From: Thiosocius sp963753845
GTDB lineage: Bacteria; Pseudomonadota; Gammaproteobacteria; Chromatiales; Chromatiaceae
Assembly (NCBI GenBank): GCA_963753845.1
Contig: CAVWEI010000017.1
Location: 62,001 to 126,000, forward strand
Length of the DNA stretch: 64,000 bases
Direction of reading: 5' to 3'
Under the pieces are notes generated by a model, which was given only the letters and a program-made list of their open reading frames with translations, did not search any database and was not told the origin of the DNA. Shown piece by piece: positions 51,733-61,092 of this stretch; position 1 is the first letter of the stretch; every line of letters starts with the position of its first letter. A program made the translations under genes and the position numbers.

Positions 51733-52383
51733 TCAGGCCGCCAGCCGCTGCCTGCGAAACTCTCTCGGGCTGACGCCGGCCATCTGCCGGAATGCGCGCG
51801 AGAAGTGCGCTGGATCCGAGTAGCCGACCTCGCAGGCCGCATCGATCACGGTGTTGCGGGGGTCGGCCAACAGATCGGCGGCAACCTCGAATCGCAGGTG
51901 TTTGACCAAGTCCGAGTAGCTGAGATCGGACTGATTCAGCCGGCGCTGCAGCGTGCGGACGCTTATGCCGGCGAGCTCGGCAGCGAGCCCAACTGTCGGG
52001 TTCGGGCAGCCATCGGCCAGATAGGGGCGAATCGCCGAACGCAATGAACTGGGGAAATCCCAACGGCTCGACGCCAGTTCGGCAGGCATCGGCCGCGTCT
52101 TTGCCGTCTCTCTGCCATCGGGCCAGGCGAGACTGAGGATTTCGGCCGGGACCGTTACACAGGTCTCACATTGGCTGACGACGAAGCGGGTCCCCGGGAA
52201 GGCCTTCCAGACCGACTTGCCAAAGGCGGGCTGTGATTGAAACCCGACCTGACTGGGGCGCCAGTCGCTGCCTGCAGCGTGGCGAACGATCGCCAGCAGG
52301 GACAGGGCCTTTGCCGGGCCGAGCTGGACACCGCAGGTGATGGGATTCCGCTCGAACGAATTGACCAGTCGGTTTGCGTCTGA
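51733..52383 (-). pseudogene. AraC-type regulator A, N-terminally truncated
   Basis: The HTH_18 domain is complete: VGLAAELAGISVRTLQRRLN, QSDLSYSDLVKHLRFEVAAD and ACEVGYSDPAHFSRAFRQMA. Upstream about 100 residues of the sensing part remain (VRHAAGSDWRPSQVGFQSQP), then at about 52383 the sequence runs into the equally truncated, oppositely oriented regulator B. A native start codon is not apparent. Confidence 0.6.
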
Positions 52384-52849
52384 AACCTTTCCGGATACGC
52401 GTTTTCTGACCGGACAAAAATCTGTCTTTGTCACGCTTTCCCGCGGGCTCTTGGGTATGCCACCGCGCAAGACCCGGAAACGGTCTGAGACTTGTCCGGA
52501 TGACACGCGCCCGGTGGACCAGCACTGGGATTTTGCAGGTTCCCTCAGACAGGTGCTGTCTGCGTATCTCATTGGCGGAGCACCGACGATACAATTTGCC
52601 GCCGAACTCGCCGACACCAGCGTCAGAACCCTGCAACGCAGGCTCGCACAAGCCGACCTGAGCTATTCTGACCTGGTCAGACAGGCCCGTTTCGAGCTGG
52701 CTTCAACAATGCTGCGAAACACGGACAGAAAAATCATCGGCATCGCCTACGAGCTGGGCTACACGGATCCGGCGCACTTCACCCGCGCCTTTGGTCGGTT
52801 GGCGGGAATGAGCCCCTCTGAGTATCGCGTCCAGCGTCGGCTGCAGTAG
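52379..52849 (+). pseudogene. AraC-type regulator B, N-terminally truncated
   Basis: FPDTRFLTGQKSVFVTL, then IQFAAELADTSVRTLQRRLA, QADLSYSDLVRQARFELAST and GYTDPAHFTRAFGRLAGMSP. It parallels regulator A along its length. The sensing domain is almost entirely missing and its 5' side abuts regulator A head to head at about 52380. Confidence 0.6.
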
Positions 52850-52973
52850 GTTCGCGATTCGAACCGGCCTGCACCTAAGTTGACCGCCATGGTGATCAAC
52901 GGATACAGGTGTGGCCAGCGTTGGCTGATGAAGGCACGCGATCGAGGCCGGCTTCTGGTCCTGCAGAGCAAAG

Positions 52974-54281
52974 ATGGACACGCGTGAAATGAACATGAAA
53001 GCGTCAAGTTCTGAATCTGGGTTGTTTAGGTTTCACCTGGTGCTGTTGATGCTGGCTGTCCTGTCCGGCTGTGCGCCGCGGACGATGATCCAGACACCGA
53101 CCGTCTATCTGGATGATTCAACGCCGTTGTTCGGTTTGCTTGCACCTGAACTCTCCGGAAACCGGTTACAGGTCCTTTACGCAACCGATCGATTGCCCGT
53201 GACGGATGAGTCGGGAAAAACGATCGGCTATGGCAGTGAGCGCTCGACGTCCGGTGCGCTGGGGATTGCAGAAGTCGAAATCGAGAACGAACACCCGCGG
53301 CAGGACCTGGACTTTCGACCGCCGATAAAGATGGTATCAACGGAAGAACTGGTTCGTTTTCCCGCCACTCCGTATCTTTATACCGTAGGCGAGCAAGGTC
53401 GCATCAATGTTGATCCAGATATTGTCGCGGAACTGGAACAGGCCGCCGCGCAGGCCCGTCGAGTGATCACAGAACGGCTCGCGTTGACGCCGCGCAAGGA
53501 TGTCTATCTCGACATGCATGGTGTGGCCACAACATTCGAACAGACCGTATTGTCGATGGCCGAGTTCTGGCATTTTCTCGGGCGGGAGGGGGTGCCAATC
53601 GTCTACACCTGGCCGGCGGGCTCAAAAGGGCTGTTGTTTTATACCGTGGATCGCGAGTCCGGGGAATTCACCGTGCTTCACCTGAAGCAGTTTCTCCGCT
53701 TCCTCGCCGGTATGCCGGAGATCGAACGTATCCACATCACGGCCCACAGTCGTGGCAACGATGTCGTGCTGACGGCGCTCCGGGAACTGATTATCGAAGC
53801 CAGAGCCGGCGGCCTGGATCCCCGCGAGCATCTCAAGATAGCGAACCTCGTACTCATCGCCGCCGACATGGATATGCAGGTCGAAATGCAGCGCGTGGTC
53901 GGCGAGGCCATGGGTCCCGCTGTTGATCGTGTGACGATCTACACAAACAGCGAGGACAAAGCCCTGGCCGCGGCCATGAGTCTGTTCAGCAGCCAACATC
54001 GGCTCGGCACGTTAACAGCCTCCGATTTGACCGAACGGCAACGGGAGTTTCTCCGGCGCATGGCCAACCTCGATCTGATTGTCTACAAGGGTTCGGGTGG
54101 CGGACTCTTGGGACATAGTTACTACGACGACCCGGCTGTCAGTTCGGACGTGTTAATGGTGCTGCGTTACGGCTGGCGGCCGGGTGAAGGCAAACGGCAG
54201 GGGCTCGAACAGGTAGACGGAAACATTTGGCGTATTACCGATAATTCCCAGACTGAAGAGGAAAAAAGCCAGCCGTTCTAG
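52974..54281 (+). CDS. DUF900-type alpha/beta hydrolase lipoprotein
   Basis: 435 residues. Lipoprotein signal: HLVLLMLAVLSGC with lipobox LSGC (Cys about 33). Hydrolase core: VYLDMHGVATTFEQTVLSM, VPIVYTWPAGSKGLLFYTVD, and the nucleophile motif IHITAHSRGNDVVLTAL (Ser about 259). DUF900 members are putative esterases; here lipid-anchored, probably in the outer membrane or facing the periplasm. Substrate unknown. Start could also be ATG 52989. Stands alone, 124 bp after regulator B. Confidence 0.8.
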   Translation: MDTREMNMKASSSESGLFRFHLVLLMLAVLSGCAPRTMIQTPTVYLDDSTPLFGLLAPELSGNRLQVLYATDRLPVTDESGKTIGYGSERSTSGALGIAEVEIENEHPRQDLDFRPPIKMVSTEELVRFPATPYLYTVGEQGRINVDPDIVAELEQAAAQARRVITERLALTPRKDVYLDMHGVATTFEQTVLSMAEFWHFLGREGVPIVYTWPAGSKGLLFYTVDRESGEFTVLHLKQFLRFLAGMPEIERIHITAHSRGNDVVLTALRELIIEARAGGLDPREHLKIANLVLIAADMDMQVEMQRVVGEAMGPAVDRVTIYTNSEDKALAAAMSLFSSQHRLGTLTASDLTERQREFLRRMANLDLIVYKGSGGGLLGHSYYDDPAVSSDVLMVLRYGWRPGEGKRQGLEQVDGNIWRITDNSQTEEEKSQPF

Positions 54282-54771
54282 CCGTCCGAAACTGGGACGC
54301 TGCGAGCTTTGCCGTTCGGGTGCAGCATGCAGCATGGCCTTGGCGGTTGCGACTCCCGAACAGGGGGAAATTGCGGGATCGAAGGTGGTTTCGGCAATGG
54401 TGCGATGGAAGAGGGTGGCCCGCTCTGCGCTTGAAGCGGGCGATCGCCTAGTCCCAGCTACCGGCGGATTGTGGCCGGGAGCGCCAGTCCACCTCGCCAA
54501 CAATCTGCGGCAACCTGGCCCTTGAATTGCCTAAACCGGGTATGACCGCACTACAGATCAGCCCCTCGCCTGACGCCACCTGACCGACAGCAGAGGGTCG
54601 ACTCCTGCCATTTGCGGAGATCAGCATGCTACGCAAATTGATACCGCCGAGACTATGCCGGGGAATGTCTCTTGTGCGCATGTAGCTGCCGGTCGCCAAG
54701 CACCCAGCAACCGCCATTGGCCGCAGTTCGGATAGCGTCTCGCTGGATCGCCAGACGCTGCAACCATGTGA
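54282..54771. other. Intergenic, no gene recognised
   Basis: 490 bp between the hydrolase and the MITE, without a family-like frame. Confidence 0.3.
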
Positions 54772-55040
54772 CTAGTGGGCCATGCGGGAAGTTCGGTTAT
54801 TCACAGAGCGCCGCTGATGAGCCAAGGTAAGGCGCACGCCGCAGGGAATGGCGGGCCCTTTCCAAGGGGTGCAACGCAACATTGGCTCATCAGCGACGCT
54901 CCCTCCGGGCCAGTCCACAAGCCACGTTGACCGCGTTACACTCGCTGGAATTGGCTATGGCCAGTCCTGCGCTCGCGTGCCTTGCCAACCCGGCTTGTGA
55001 ACTGGCTGTGAGTTACCGAACTTCCCGCATGGCCCACTAG
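54772..55040. mobile_element. MITE with 26-bp perfect terminal inverted repeats
   Basis: 269 bp. Left end 54772-54797 begins CTAGTGGGCCATGCGGGAAG; the right end 55015-55040 is its exact reverse complement over 26 bp. The outer CTAG may be a 4-bp target-site duplication. Inside, a second inverted pair (CGCTGATGAGCCAA near 54812 and TTGGCTCATCAGCG near 54880) could form a hairpin. No coding sequence, so it depends on a transposase elsewhere. Confidence 0.85.
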
Positions 55041-55177
55041 GAAACCTGCCGACGGGGCAAAATTGATGGGCAGATTTTTGGAGTTCCTACGTGCAATTTT
55101 CGGCTGTAAGCTTCTTGCATCTTTGTCAGGCGTCGAGTACCCCAGTTTCCAGCCAACGGTAGTCGGAGGAGCGTAGC

Positions 55178-56224
55178 ATGAAAGATCTCAAACAGGACTT
55201 TGCCGCGGCGGCTGCGCTCCCAAGTGGCATGTTTGCCGGTGCCCGGCTGGCGGCGGCGCAGCCCGGCGATGCGATGCCGGCCGCGGGCGACATTGTCATG
55301 AAGACCACAGGCTACACGGGTGAGCAGGTGCCCGCTGTGGGTATGGGTAGTTATCTGGTCTTCGATACCATTCCAGGCGACGACCGTAGGCACCTTCGGG
55401 AAGTGATTAAACGCTTCTATGATGGTGGTGGTCGCGTTATCGATACCTCTCCGCTCTGCGAAACCGGCGAAATTGGTGTCGGTGATTTTGCGACAGCGCT
55501 TGGCATTAACGATGAACTGTTCATCGCCAACAAGATTTGGTCGACGGGTGATTATTTGTTTGACGACAGCCACGCTGTGCGTAGCCTCGAGGAGTCGCGC
55601 CGCAGGCTCTGGAGTCAACAAATCGATGTCATGCAGGTGCACAGCCTGACCAACGTGGCGGTCATCTTGCCCATCCTCAAAGCGTGGAAAAAAGAAGGCC
55701 ACATCAGATAAGTCGGCATCACGCACCACGAGCCAGCCTATTTCGGCTTGCTCGGCGACTGGATCGTCAGGGGCAAGCCAGACTTTGTGCAAGTGCACCA
55801 TTCGATCTTCAATCGTCTCGCTGAAGAGCGCATCCTTCCCGCTGCTGCCGACGTAGGGGCTGCGGTCCTGGTCAATATGCCATTTGAGAAAGCGCGGCTG
55901 TTCAAGCCGGTCGAGGGGCAAAAGCTACCCGATTTCGCAAAGGAATTCGGTGCGGAGAATTGGGCGCAGTTCTTTCTCAAGTGGATTATCTCGCACCCGG
56001 CCGTCACGGCAGCGATTCCGGCGACCTCAAATCCGGATCATGCGTCGGAGAATATCGGTGCACTGCGCGGACCCTTGCCAGGCCAGAAGATGCGTGAGCG
56101 CATGGTCAAGCACATGGAGACAATCCCGGGGTTTGCCGATCTCGACAAAGCACCGCGTTATCCTGGTAAAAATTACAGCGGCGTAATCGCCAAGGCGCGC
56201 GCTAATGTGAAGTCCCGAAGTTAG
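55178..56224 (+). pseudogene. Aldo/keto reductase interrupted by an in-frame stop
   Basis: One continuous frame of 348 codons with a TAA at 55709-55711. Before it: VPAVGMGSYLVFD, GGGRVIDTSPLCETGEIGVG and IDVMQVHSLTNVAVILP; after it: VGITHHEPAYFGLLGDW, QFFLKWIISHPAVTAAIPAT. These are aldo/keto reductase barrel strands in order. The stop replaces the Tyr or Phe expected in G-H-I-R-x-V-G-I-T, so a single substitution (TAT/TAC to TAA) explains it. The N-terminus AAALPSGMFAGARLAAAQ looks like a worn twin-arginine or Sec signal without its Arg pair. A read-through or sequencing error is the alternative. Confidence 0.82.
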
Positions 56225-57359
56225 AGCGGCGGGGCCTCCGATCAGGCGGCCCTGTCACAGGCTGCTCACACGAGGACGCAGCATTTGGAGATTCAGGCGA
56301 AAGACCTATCATGGCCAAGAGCGCCACTAAACCAGAGGCTTCAGCCACTTCGTTACCTCCATGACTGCTCCGATTGCTACCGGTTGGAGCAAATTGCCGG
56401 GTGGGATTTGCGCCCACGGAGAAACGACGCCTTAGCACGGCGCACGCCAACAAGAGACATTCCAGGACCGGCGAAATCGACTGTAAGGATGCTTCACACG
56501 CTGAAGGCAACCTGTATGTTGCATGAAGGCCGATCTTGCGAATCACCGATGATTGAAAGATTGGCCATGTACCCCGGGCGGACTGACGGGTTTCGCGCGC
56601 AGCCACCGGCGTATCAAAGACTGTTCCTTCAGATGCAGGTCGAATTGGACCGCCACGACAAACCCGAGGAACAGACCCAACAGCGGAAGATCGAACTGGC
56701 TACCCAGCAAAGCGCCGCATGCCGGCGGCACTGAGCGTATCAGGAACCTTACCAATGCCTCGGCCTTGGTGTCGGCCACCTGGTCGGCCGATTTGGCCTC
56801 CAATTCCGAAATGCGCCTCGCATGATGAAGGCCGCTGTGTGTCAGTACGTTCAGACTCGGGAAATGAAAAGACTTGTGCAGAATCATCCTGGACCTCACT
56901 TGAACTTCCGGCGGCCTGAACTCGGGCGCAGTGGCTGACCGAGTGCAGCGGCCTCGAAATCGGCAGGCGGCGGGAAGACCCTCGCCGGACTGCTGTGACT
57001 CACTTCTCTGGATAAATGGTAATCCGCGGTCGATGAGTAAGGATGTCGCGGCAGTTACGAAGTGTTACGGGGTGTTACCGGGGGAATCTGCCAGGGCACG
57101 TGAATCATGCATAGCCGCATGTCGCGGGCGCTAAGCGGCCGTCCCGATGCACGCCGGCGTAACGAAATGACCAGGGGATCCGATGGGTGACGGCGCCGAT
57201 AACCAGGCTGGCCCAGACCCTGGCACGGCTCATCGGCCAGTTCCTCGGTTCCTCGGACACGTATCGGATTGCCGTCGGCCGCAGCACCGGCCCGGATCCG
57301 ATCCACATACCGAGGCCTACCCTGTCAGGCCATTGCCGTTCCACTACCGCTCCGCACCA
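56225..57359. other. 1.1 kb without a recognisable gene
   Basis: Several frames of 60-160 codons exist on both strands but none shows family motifs, signal peptides or codon regularity. A hydrophobic stretch (LLGLFLGFVVAVQFDLHLK, minus strand near 56660) could be a membrane-protein relic. Probably decayed DNA. Confidence 0.35.
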
Positions 57360-58469
57360 TCAACCCGCCACACAGTCTTCCTGGTCGGTTTTATACTGCC
57401 GCTGCTCGACAATCGACCAGTCGGTTCGCATGCCGTCACACCGCGCGGCTGTCTGTGGGGGTGCGACCGCCTGTCCCTGCATGCGCATCCAAAGCCATTC
57501 CAGACCCGCCTGCAGTGGGATCCTCCGGCTGTTGCGGACCGGGGTGATCGGCGTCAGCGGCTCGCTATGGTGTTCGGCAAACGCGAACGAGAACGCGAAG
57601 AAGGGGTGCTGTCCCATCCGCAGGTCGGTGATGTGTATCCGGTGGCCATCGTCATGCAGCGCATAGAAGCCCTTCGAGAAGTCGCGGATCATGTCAGCCT
57701 CGACAAACCCTGCGGTGTGACGTTCCAGCTCTGCCCCGCGCGGCAGCCGGCGGAAGGCTATCGGGTGAGCGGGGTCGAGGCCGGTGTCGAACAGCGAATA
57801 GAAGCCTTCATAGTAGTGCTCATCATGCATCAGCACGACCCGCCATAGCATGGTATTGAACGGTGTCGGCATGACCAGAATCCGTTCCGACGACAGGCTG
57901 CGTGCCTCGGGCGCACTGTGCACGATCTGGGTTACATGTGCCTGCGCCCCGACCGACCACACCGCGTACGCGCTCGAGAGCAGCAGGCCGGCCGCGTTCC
58001 AACGCCAGCGTTGGGTGCTGCGGATGATCCCGGTGAGTGCCAGGCCGATCAGCAGCGGCAGGGTATAGAGCGGGTCGATGATGAACAGGCTGCCCTGACC
58101 GAAAGGATGATCGGTGAAGGGCAGACCGAGCCTGGTTCCGTATACCGTCATACCGTCGAGCAGGGAATGGGTGAACAGCGCCAGCACGACCATCAGCCAC
58201 CAGCGAAGGAACAGCGCGCGGCTCCGCGTTAGCCAGGCCACCGTCAGCGCGATCGCCGGTGACACCAGGGCCTGCCAGAACAGCGAATGGGTCTCGGCCC
58301 GATGCAGCACCATGTTACGCACCGGGTCACCATTGTCGATGAACACGTCCAGATCGGGCAGGGTGGCGACTGAGGCACCGATCAGGGCCGACTGCCAGAC
58401 CGGGCGGCTGCGGCGCATCACCGCGACACCCAGTGCGGCGCCCAGTGCTGCCTGTGTGACTGAATCCAA
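57360..58469 (-). CDS. YdjM/DUF457 family membrane-bound metal-dependent hydrolase-like protein
   Basis: 369 residues from TTG 58469, preferred because GGAGG lies 4 bases upstream; an ATG at 58556 is an alternative without such a site. The N-terminal half is a membrane domain with the LexA-regulated YdjM signature: AALGAALGVAVMRRSRPVWQ, SVATLPDLDVFIDNGDP, HRAETHSLFWQALV and LALFTHSLLDGMTVYG (His and Asp presumed metal ligands). The C-terminal part (residues about 225-369, SERILVMPTPFNTMLWRVV) is a soluble domain that usually accompanies the family. Specific activity unknown. Confidence 0.8.
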   Translation of the reverse strand: MDSVTQAALGAALGVAVMRRSRPVWQSALIGASVATLPDLDVFIDNGDPVRNMVLHRAETHSLFWQALVSPAIALTVAWLTRSRALFLRWWLMVVLALFTHSLLDGMTVYGTRLGLPFTDHPFGQGSLFIIDPLYTLPLLIGLALTGIIRSTQRWRWNAAGLLLSSAYAVWSVGAQAHVTQIVHSAPEARSLSSERILVMPTPFNTMLWRVVLMHDEHYYEGFYSLFDTGLDPAHPIAFRRLPRGAELERHTAGFVEADMIRDFSKGFYALHDDGHRIHITDLRMGQHPFFAFSFAFAEHHSEPLTPITPVRNSRRIPLQAGLEWLWMRMQGQAVAPPQTAARCDGMRTDWSIVEQRQYKTDQEDCVAG

Positions 58470-58550
58470 ACTGCCTCCGTGACGACGACCCCTTTCGTAG
58501 ACAGAGCATAAACGGGTGGTCGAGGTTCCCTGGCCCACAGTTTTCGGGGC

Positions 58551-58752
58551 AATCACGACATCCTGATGGAGCGGTTATCTAGGCGGATCGACGACAAGAC
58601 CGTGCTGCGGCTGATTCCTCGCTACCTGGTAGCCGGGATTCTGGATGGCGGGATGGTCATGGCGCGTTACGAGGGCGCGCCGCAAGGCGGGCCGCTGTCA
58701 CCGCTGCTGGCCAATGTGCTGCTGGACGAGGTGGACCGGGAACTTGAGAAGC
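58551..58752 (+). pseudogene. Group II intron reverse transcriptase fragment
   Basis: NHDILMERLSRRIDDKTVLR followed by GAPQGGPLSPLLANVLLDEV is the RT domain 3-4 region of group II intron-encoded LtrA-type proteins (the P-Q-G-G-P-x-S-P-L-L-A-N motif). The Y-A-D-D catalytic block and maturase part are missing: at 58753 it joins an integrase fragment. Confidence 0.75.
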
Positions 58753-58920
58753 GTTCGAGCAGTTCCTTGAGGGTGGTCGACTCGGCCTCGGCGCGTGAGA
58801 CCAACGCGCCTTTGTCCATCTCGACCTCGATGGCGCGTGCCCACTGCTCGGCCTGACCTACCGGACAGGAAGTCCCAATGCCGCGAAGCCCAGGGATGGG
58901 CGAGAGCGGCCTTCTTTCGG
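58753..58920 (-). pseudogene. Tyrosine integrase N-terminal fragment, copy A
   Basis: Minus strand encodes EQWARAIEVEMDKGALVSRA, then EAESTTLKELLERF, matching phage-type integrases after their N-terminal strand. A 54-bp insert (CTACCGGACAGGAAGTCCCA onward) shared with copy B separates it from KK... of the first strand. No catalytic part. Confidence 0.6.
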
Positions 58921-59064
58921 AGCCCGATCGGGGCGGCAGCCTTTCGCCTGCGGTCGTGGTCGGGGCGGCGTTCCTGGCCGAGGCCGGTTTGTCGATCGGT
59001 CCCCTGGAGCGGCCAGACCGGTTGATAGATCAGTCGCTGGCGCTATAATTATGACTATCGTTAT

Positions 59065-59316
59065 ATGACTATGGCCACAATTATGGAAACCGAAGTCTCT
59101 AAATCGCAGTTCAAGGCAAAGGCCCTGGAGATACTTCGCCGGGTCGAGGCCACCGGCGAGCCTGTTCTGGTAACAGACCACGGAAAGCCCACAATCGAAG
59201 TGCGCCGACATCGCTCGCTCGAGCGTTCTCCGCTCGACCTGCTTCGAGGCAGCGTCGTGGATTACCTCGACCCGACCGAGCCGGTGGGTGAGCAAGACTG
59301 GGAGGCGCTGACATGA
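59065..59316 (+). CDS. Phd/YefM-type antitoxin
   Basis: 83 residues. Phd/YefM features: VSKSQFKAKALEILRRVEAT, GEPVLVTDHGKPTIEVRRH. Pairs with the PIN toxin that overlaps its stop by 4 bp. ATGs at 59065, 59071 and 59083 are possible starts. Sits between two integrase fragments, as a cargo of a decayed element would. Confidence 0.85.
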   Translation: MTMATIMETEVSKSQFKAKALEILRRVEATGEPVLVTDHGKPTIEVRRHRSLERSPLDLLRGSVVDYLDPTEPVGEQDWEALT

Positions 59317-59714
59317 TCGTCTTGGACACCCACGCGTTGATCTGGTGGGTGAACGACGATGAGCAACTCTCCGACAGGGCGCGCAAAGCGATTGAGAAGG
59401 AGATCAGCGGCGAGGATGGACAGGTGTTTATCTCGACGATAACCGCCTGGGAGATCGCTTTGCTTGTAGAAAAGGGTCGTCTGACTTTGACGATGGATGT
59501 TAAAGACTGGATTGATACCGTGACCGCTATCGAGGGCGTTCGTTTTGTCCCCGTAGATAACGAAGTCGCCATTCAATCGGTGAGACTGCCGGGTGAATTT
59601 CACCCCGACCCCGCCGATCGAATGATCGTCGCGTTGGCTAGACGTCTATCGACCGTTCTGATCACCAGCGATGCAAAGATCCAGGCCTACAAACACGTAA
59701 AGACGATCTGGTAA
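59313..59714 (+). CDS. PIN domain toxin (VapC-like)
   Basis: 133 residues. PIN nuclease motifs: IVLDTHALIWWVNDDEQLS (first Asp at 5), AWEIALLVEKGRLTL (conserved Glu), and FHPDPADRMIVALARRL (Asp cluster). Expected activity is Mg2+-dependent RNase of the VapC type, neutralised by the Phd-like partner. The acidic residues are all present, so the toxin looks functional. Confidence 0.87.
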   Translation: MIVLDTHALIWWVNDDEQLSDRARKAIEKEISGEDGQVFISTITAWEIALLVEKGRLTLTMDVKDWIDTVTAIEGVRFVPVDNEVAIQSVRLPGEFHPDPADRMIVALARRLSTVLITSDAKIQAYKHVKTIW

Positions 59715-59716
59715 AC

Positions 59717-59987
59717 AACCCACTCCTCGAGGTAGCGTGCGAGCAGTTCCTTGAGGGTGGTGGACTCGGCCTCGGCGCGCGAGACGAACGCACCTCTGTC
59801 TATCTCGACCTCGATCGCGCGCGCCCACTGTTCCGCCTCGGCACGAGTCTCGAAGGCCTTGGTCTGTAGCGGGTGGCCTACCGGACAGGAAGTCCCAATG
59901 CCGCGGAGCCCAGGGATGGGCGAGAGCGGCCTTCTTTCGGACCTGGGCCTGCCACTGGTAGGGGCCGCGTTTTCTGAAGGACGCCAT
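59717..59987 (-). pseudogene. Tyrosine integrase N-terminal fragment, copy B
   Basis: ATG 59987: MASFRKRGPYQWQAQVRKK is the standard start of a phage-type tyrosine integrase. A 54-bp insert (same as in copy A) then shifts the frame, after which PLQTKAFETRAEAEQWARAI and EIDRGAFVSRAEAESTTLKE follow. It ends at the PIN toxin stop. The core-binding and catalytic domains are gone. Located 105 bp from the tRNA-Val fragment, as is normal for an element integrated in a tRNA gene. Confidence 0.75.
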
Positions 59988-60092
59988 GGTCACACTCCGC
60001 TCGTTCGCGAACGAGTGTGACAACGCTGTGGCAAATAATCGCCTAGTAACCCAATCGAGGGGTTTCGTGGTTTCTAATTCGACTGATTTTAT

Positions 60093-60137
60093 TGGTGGGC
60101 GCGGCTGGGTTCGAACCAGCGACCCCTGCCGTGTGAA
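60093..60137 (-). tRNA. tRNA-Val(CAC) 3' half (attachment-site remnant)
   Basis: 45 nt on the minus strand, from the anticodon loop TTCACAC (anticodon CAC) through stem GGCAG, T-arm GCTGG-TTCGAAC-CCAGC, to acceptor CGCGCCC-A-CCA. The 5' half is not present: upstream sequence does not pair with the acceptor or anticodon stem. Partial tRNA 3' ends of this kind mark att sites of integrative elements. Confidence 0.7.
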
Positions 60138-60578
60138 CGCGTAATCACACCCGTTCTGGGTCAATGGGTTAGACGATAACACAAGAAATAACAATCACAT
60201 AGCGTGTCAGCCGATCACGCCGGATCACCCCGAATTTCGTTGGCGCTGTGACAAAATTGTGACAAGGATTCGGACCTACTTGCCGGCCTCTGGAATCGAA
60301 TATGCGCCAAGGGATAATGACAGGCCTATAGGACATTCGCGACACCCGCCGGGATTGCCGGGAAGAGCGCCGCTCCGACAAAGGTTGAACTTCCGGCGAG
60401 GATTGAAGGGCCACTTCGAACTCGTCTCGGCGAGGAGTTTGTGCACCCGCACCGATCCTGGTGTGGGTGGATACAGGCGCGAGACCGCCAATGATCGCCA
60501 GAAAACACCTGGAGGCGTGCAAATGGGGTAACCCTCAGCTAAGCTATACATGTATAGCCACCCCCCGGAGAATACCCG
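60138..60578. other. Intergenic between att remnant and RelBE
   Basis: About 440 bp without a gene. It holds GTGACAAAATTGTGACAAGG (about 60247), also present near 2151, and the operator-like palindrome at 60544. Confidence 0.4.
60544..60557. promoter_or_regulatory. Candidate RelB operator CTATACATGTATAG
   Basis: Perfect 14-bp palindrome 21 bp upstream of the antitoxin start, typical of ribbon-helix-helix autorepressors. Confidence 0.6.
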
Positions 60579-60791
60579 ATGTTAGCTATTCGATTACCCG
60601 AAGAGATTGAACAGCGCTTGGCTGATCTGGCCGCCAAGACAGGCCGCTCCAAGAGCTTTTACGCTCGTGAAGCGATCTTGGAGCATCTGGAAGAGTTGGA
60701 GGATGCCTACCTGGCCAATGAGCGATTAAAGACCCCTGCCAAGCGCTGGAAGCAAGAGGAGTTGGAGGCAGGTCTTGACGTGGACGATTGA
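60579..60791 (+). CDS. RHH antitoxin (RelB-like)
   Basis: 70 residues. Ribbon-helix-helix: MLAIRLPEEIEQRLADLAAK, TGRSKSFYAREAILEHLEEL. The tail (LKTPAKRWKQEELEAGLDVD) would occupy the toxin. Overlaps the toxin start by 17 bp; ribosome-binding site CCCGGAGAA. Confidence 0.87.
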   Translation: MLAIRLPEEIEQRLADLAAKTGRSKSFYAREAILEHLEELEDAYLANERLKTPAKRWKQEELEAGLDVDD

Positions 60792-61041
60792 GTGGGATGA
60801 CCGTGCCCGACGCGAACTACGTCGGCTGGACCGGCAAGTCCAGCGAGATATCTTAAGATACTTTTCTGAACGCATCGCAACCGATCAAGACCCCCGCCGA
60901 TTTGGTAAGCCCTTGCGGCATGAGCTGCAGGGTTTGTGGCGTTACCGTATTGGTGATTATCGAGCCATCTGCCACATTGAGAACGGCCAATTGGTAGTAC
61001 TGGTGTTGGCGCTAGGTCACCGCCGGCAAGTTTATCAATGA
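60775..61041 (+). CDS. RelE/ParE superfamily toxin
   Basis: 88 residues from TTG 60775 (GGAGGC upstream). RelE pattern: TIEWDDRARRELRRLDRQVQ, RFGKPLRHELQGLWRYRIGD, YRAICHIENGQLVVLVLALG, HRRQVY. Basic and aromatic residues at the expected ends favour ribosome-dependent mRNA cleavage, as in RelE. Partner antitoxin precedes it. Confidence 0.87.
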   Translation: MTWTIEWDDRARRELRRLDRQVQRDILRYFSERIATDQDPRRFGKPLRHELQGLWRYRIGDYRAICHIENGQLVVLVLALGHRRQVYQ

Positions 61042-61092
61042 GCTTCCCTAGGTGGGGCAGAAAAGGGTCGGCGCCGTCGGGCTCTGATGTCG

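Noticed and set aside
60138..60180. 5' half of tRNA-Val completing the 3' fragment
   Set aside because: The sequence upstream of the anticodon loop cannot pair with GGCAG or with acceptor CGCGCCC, so no complete tRNA can be folded here.
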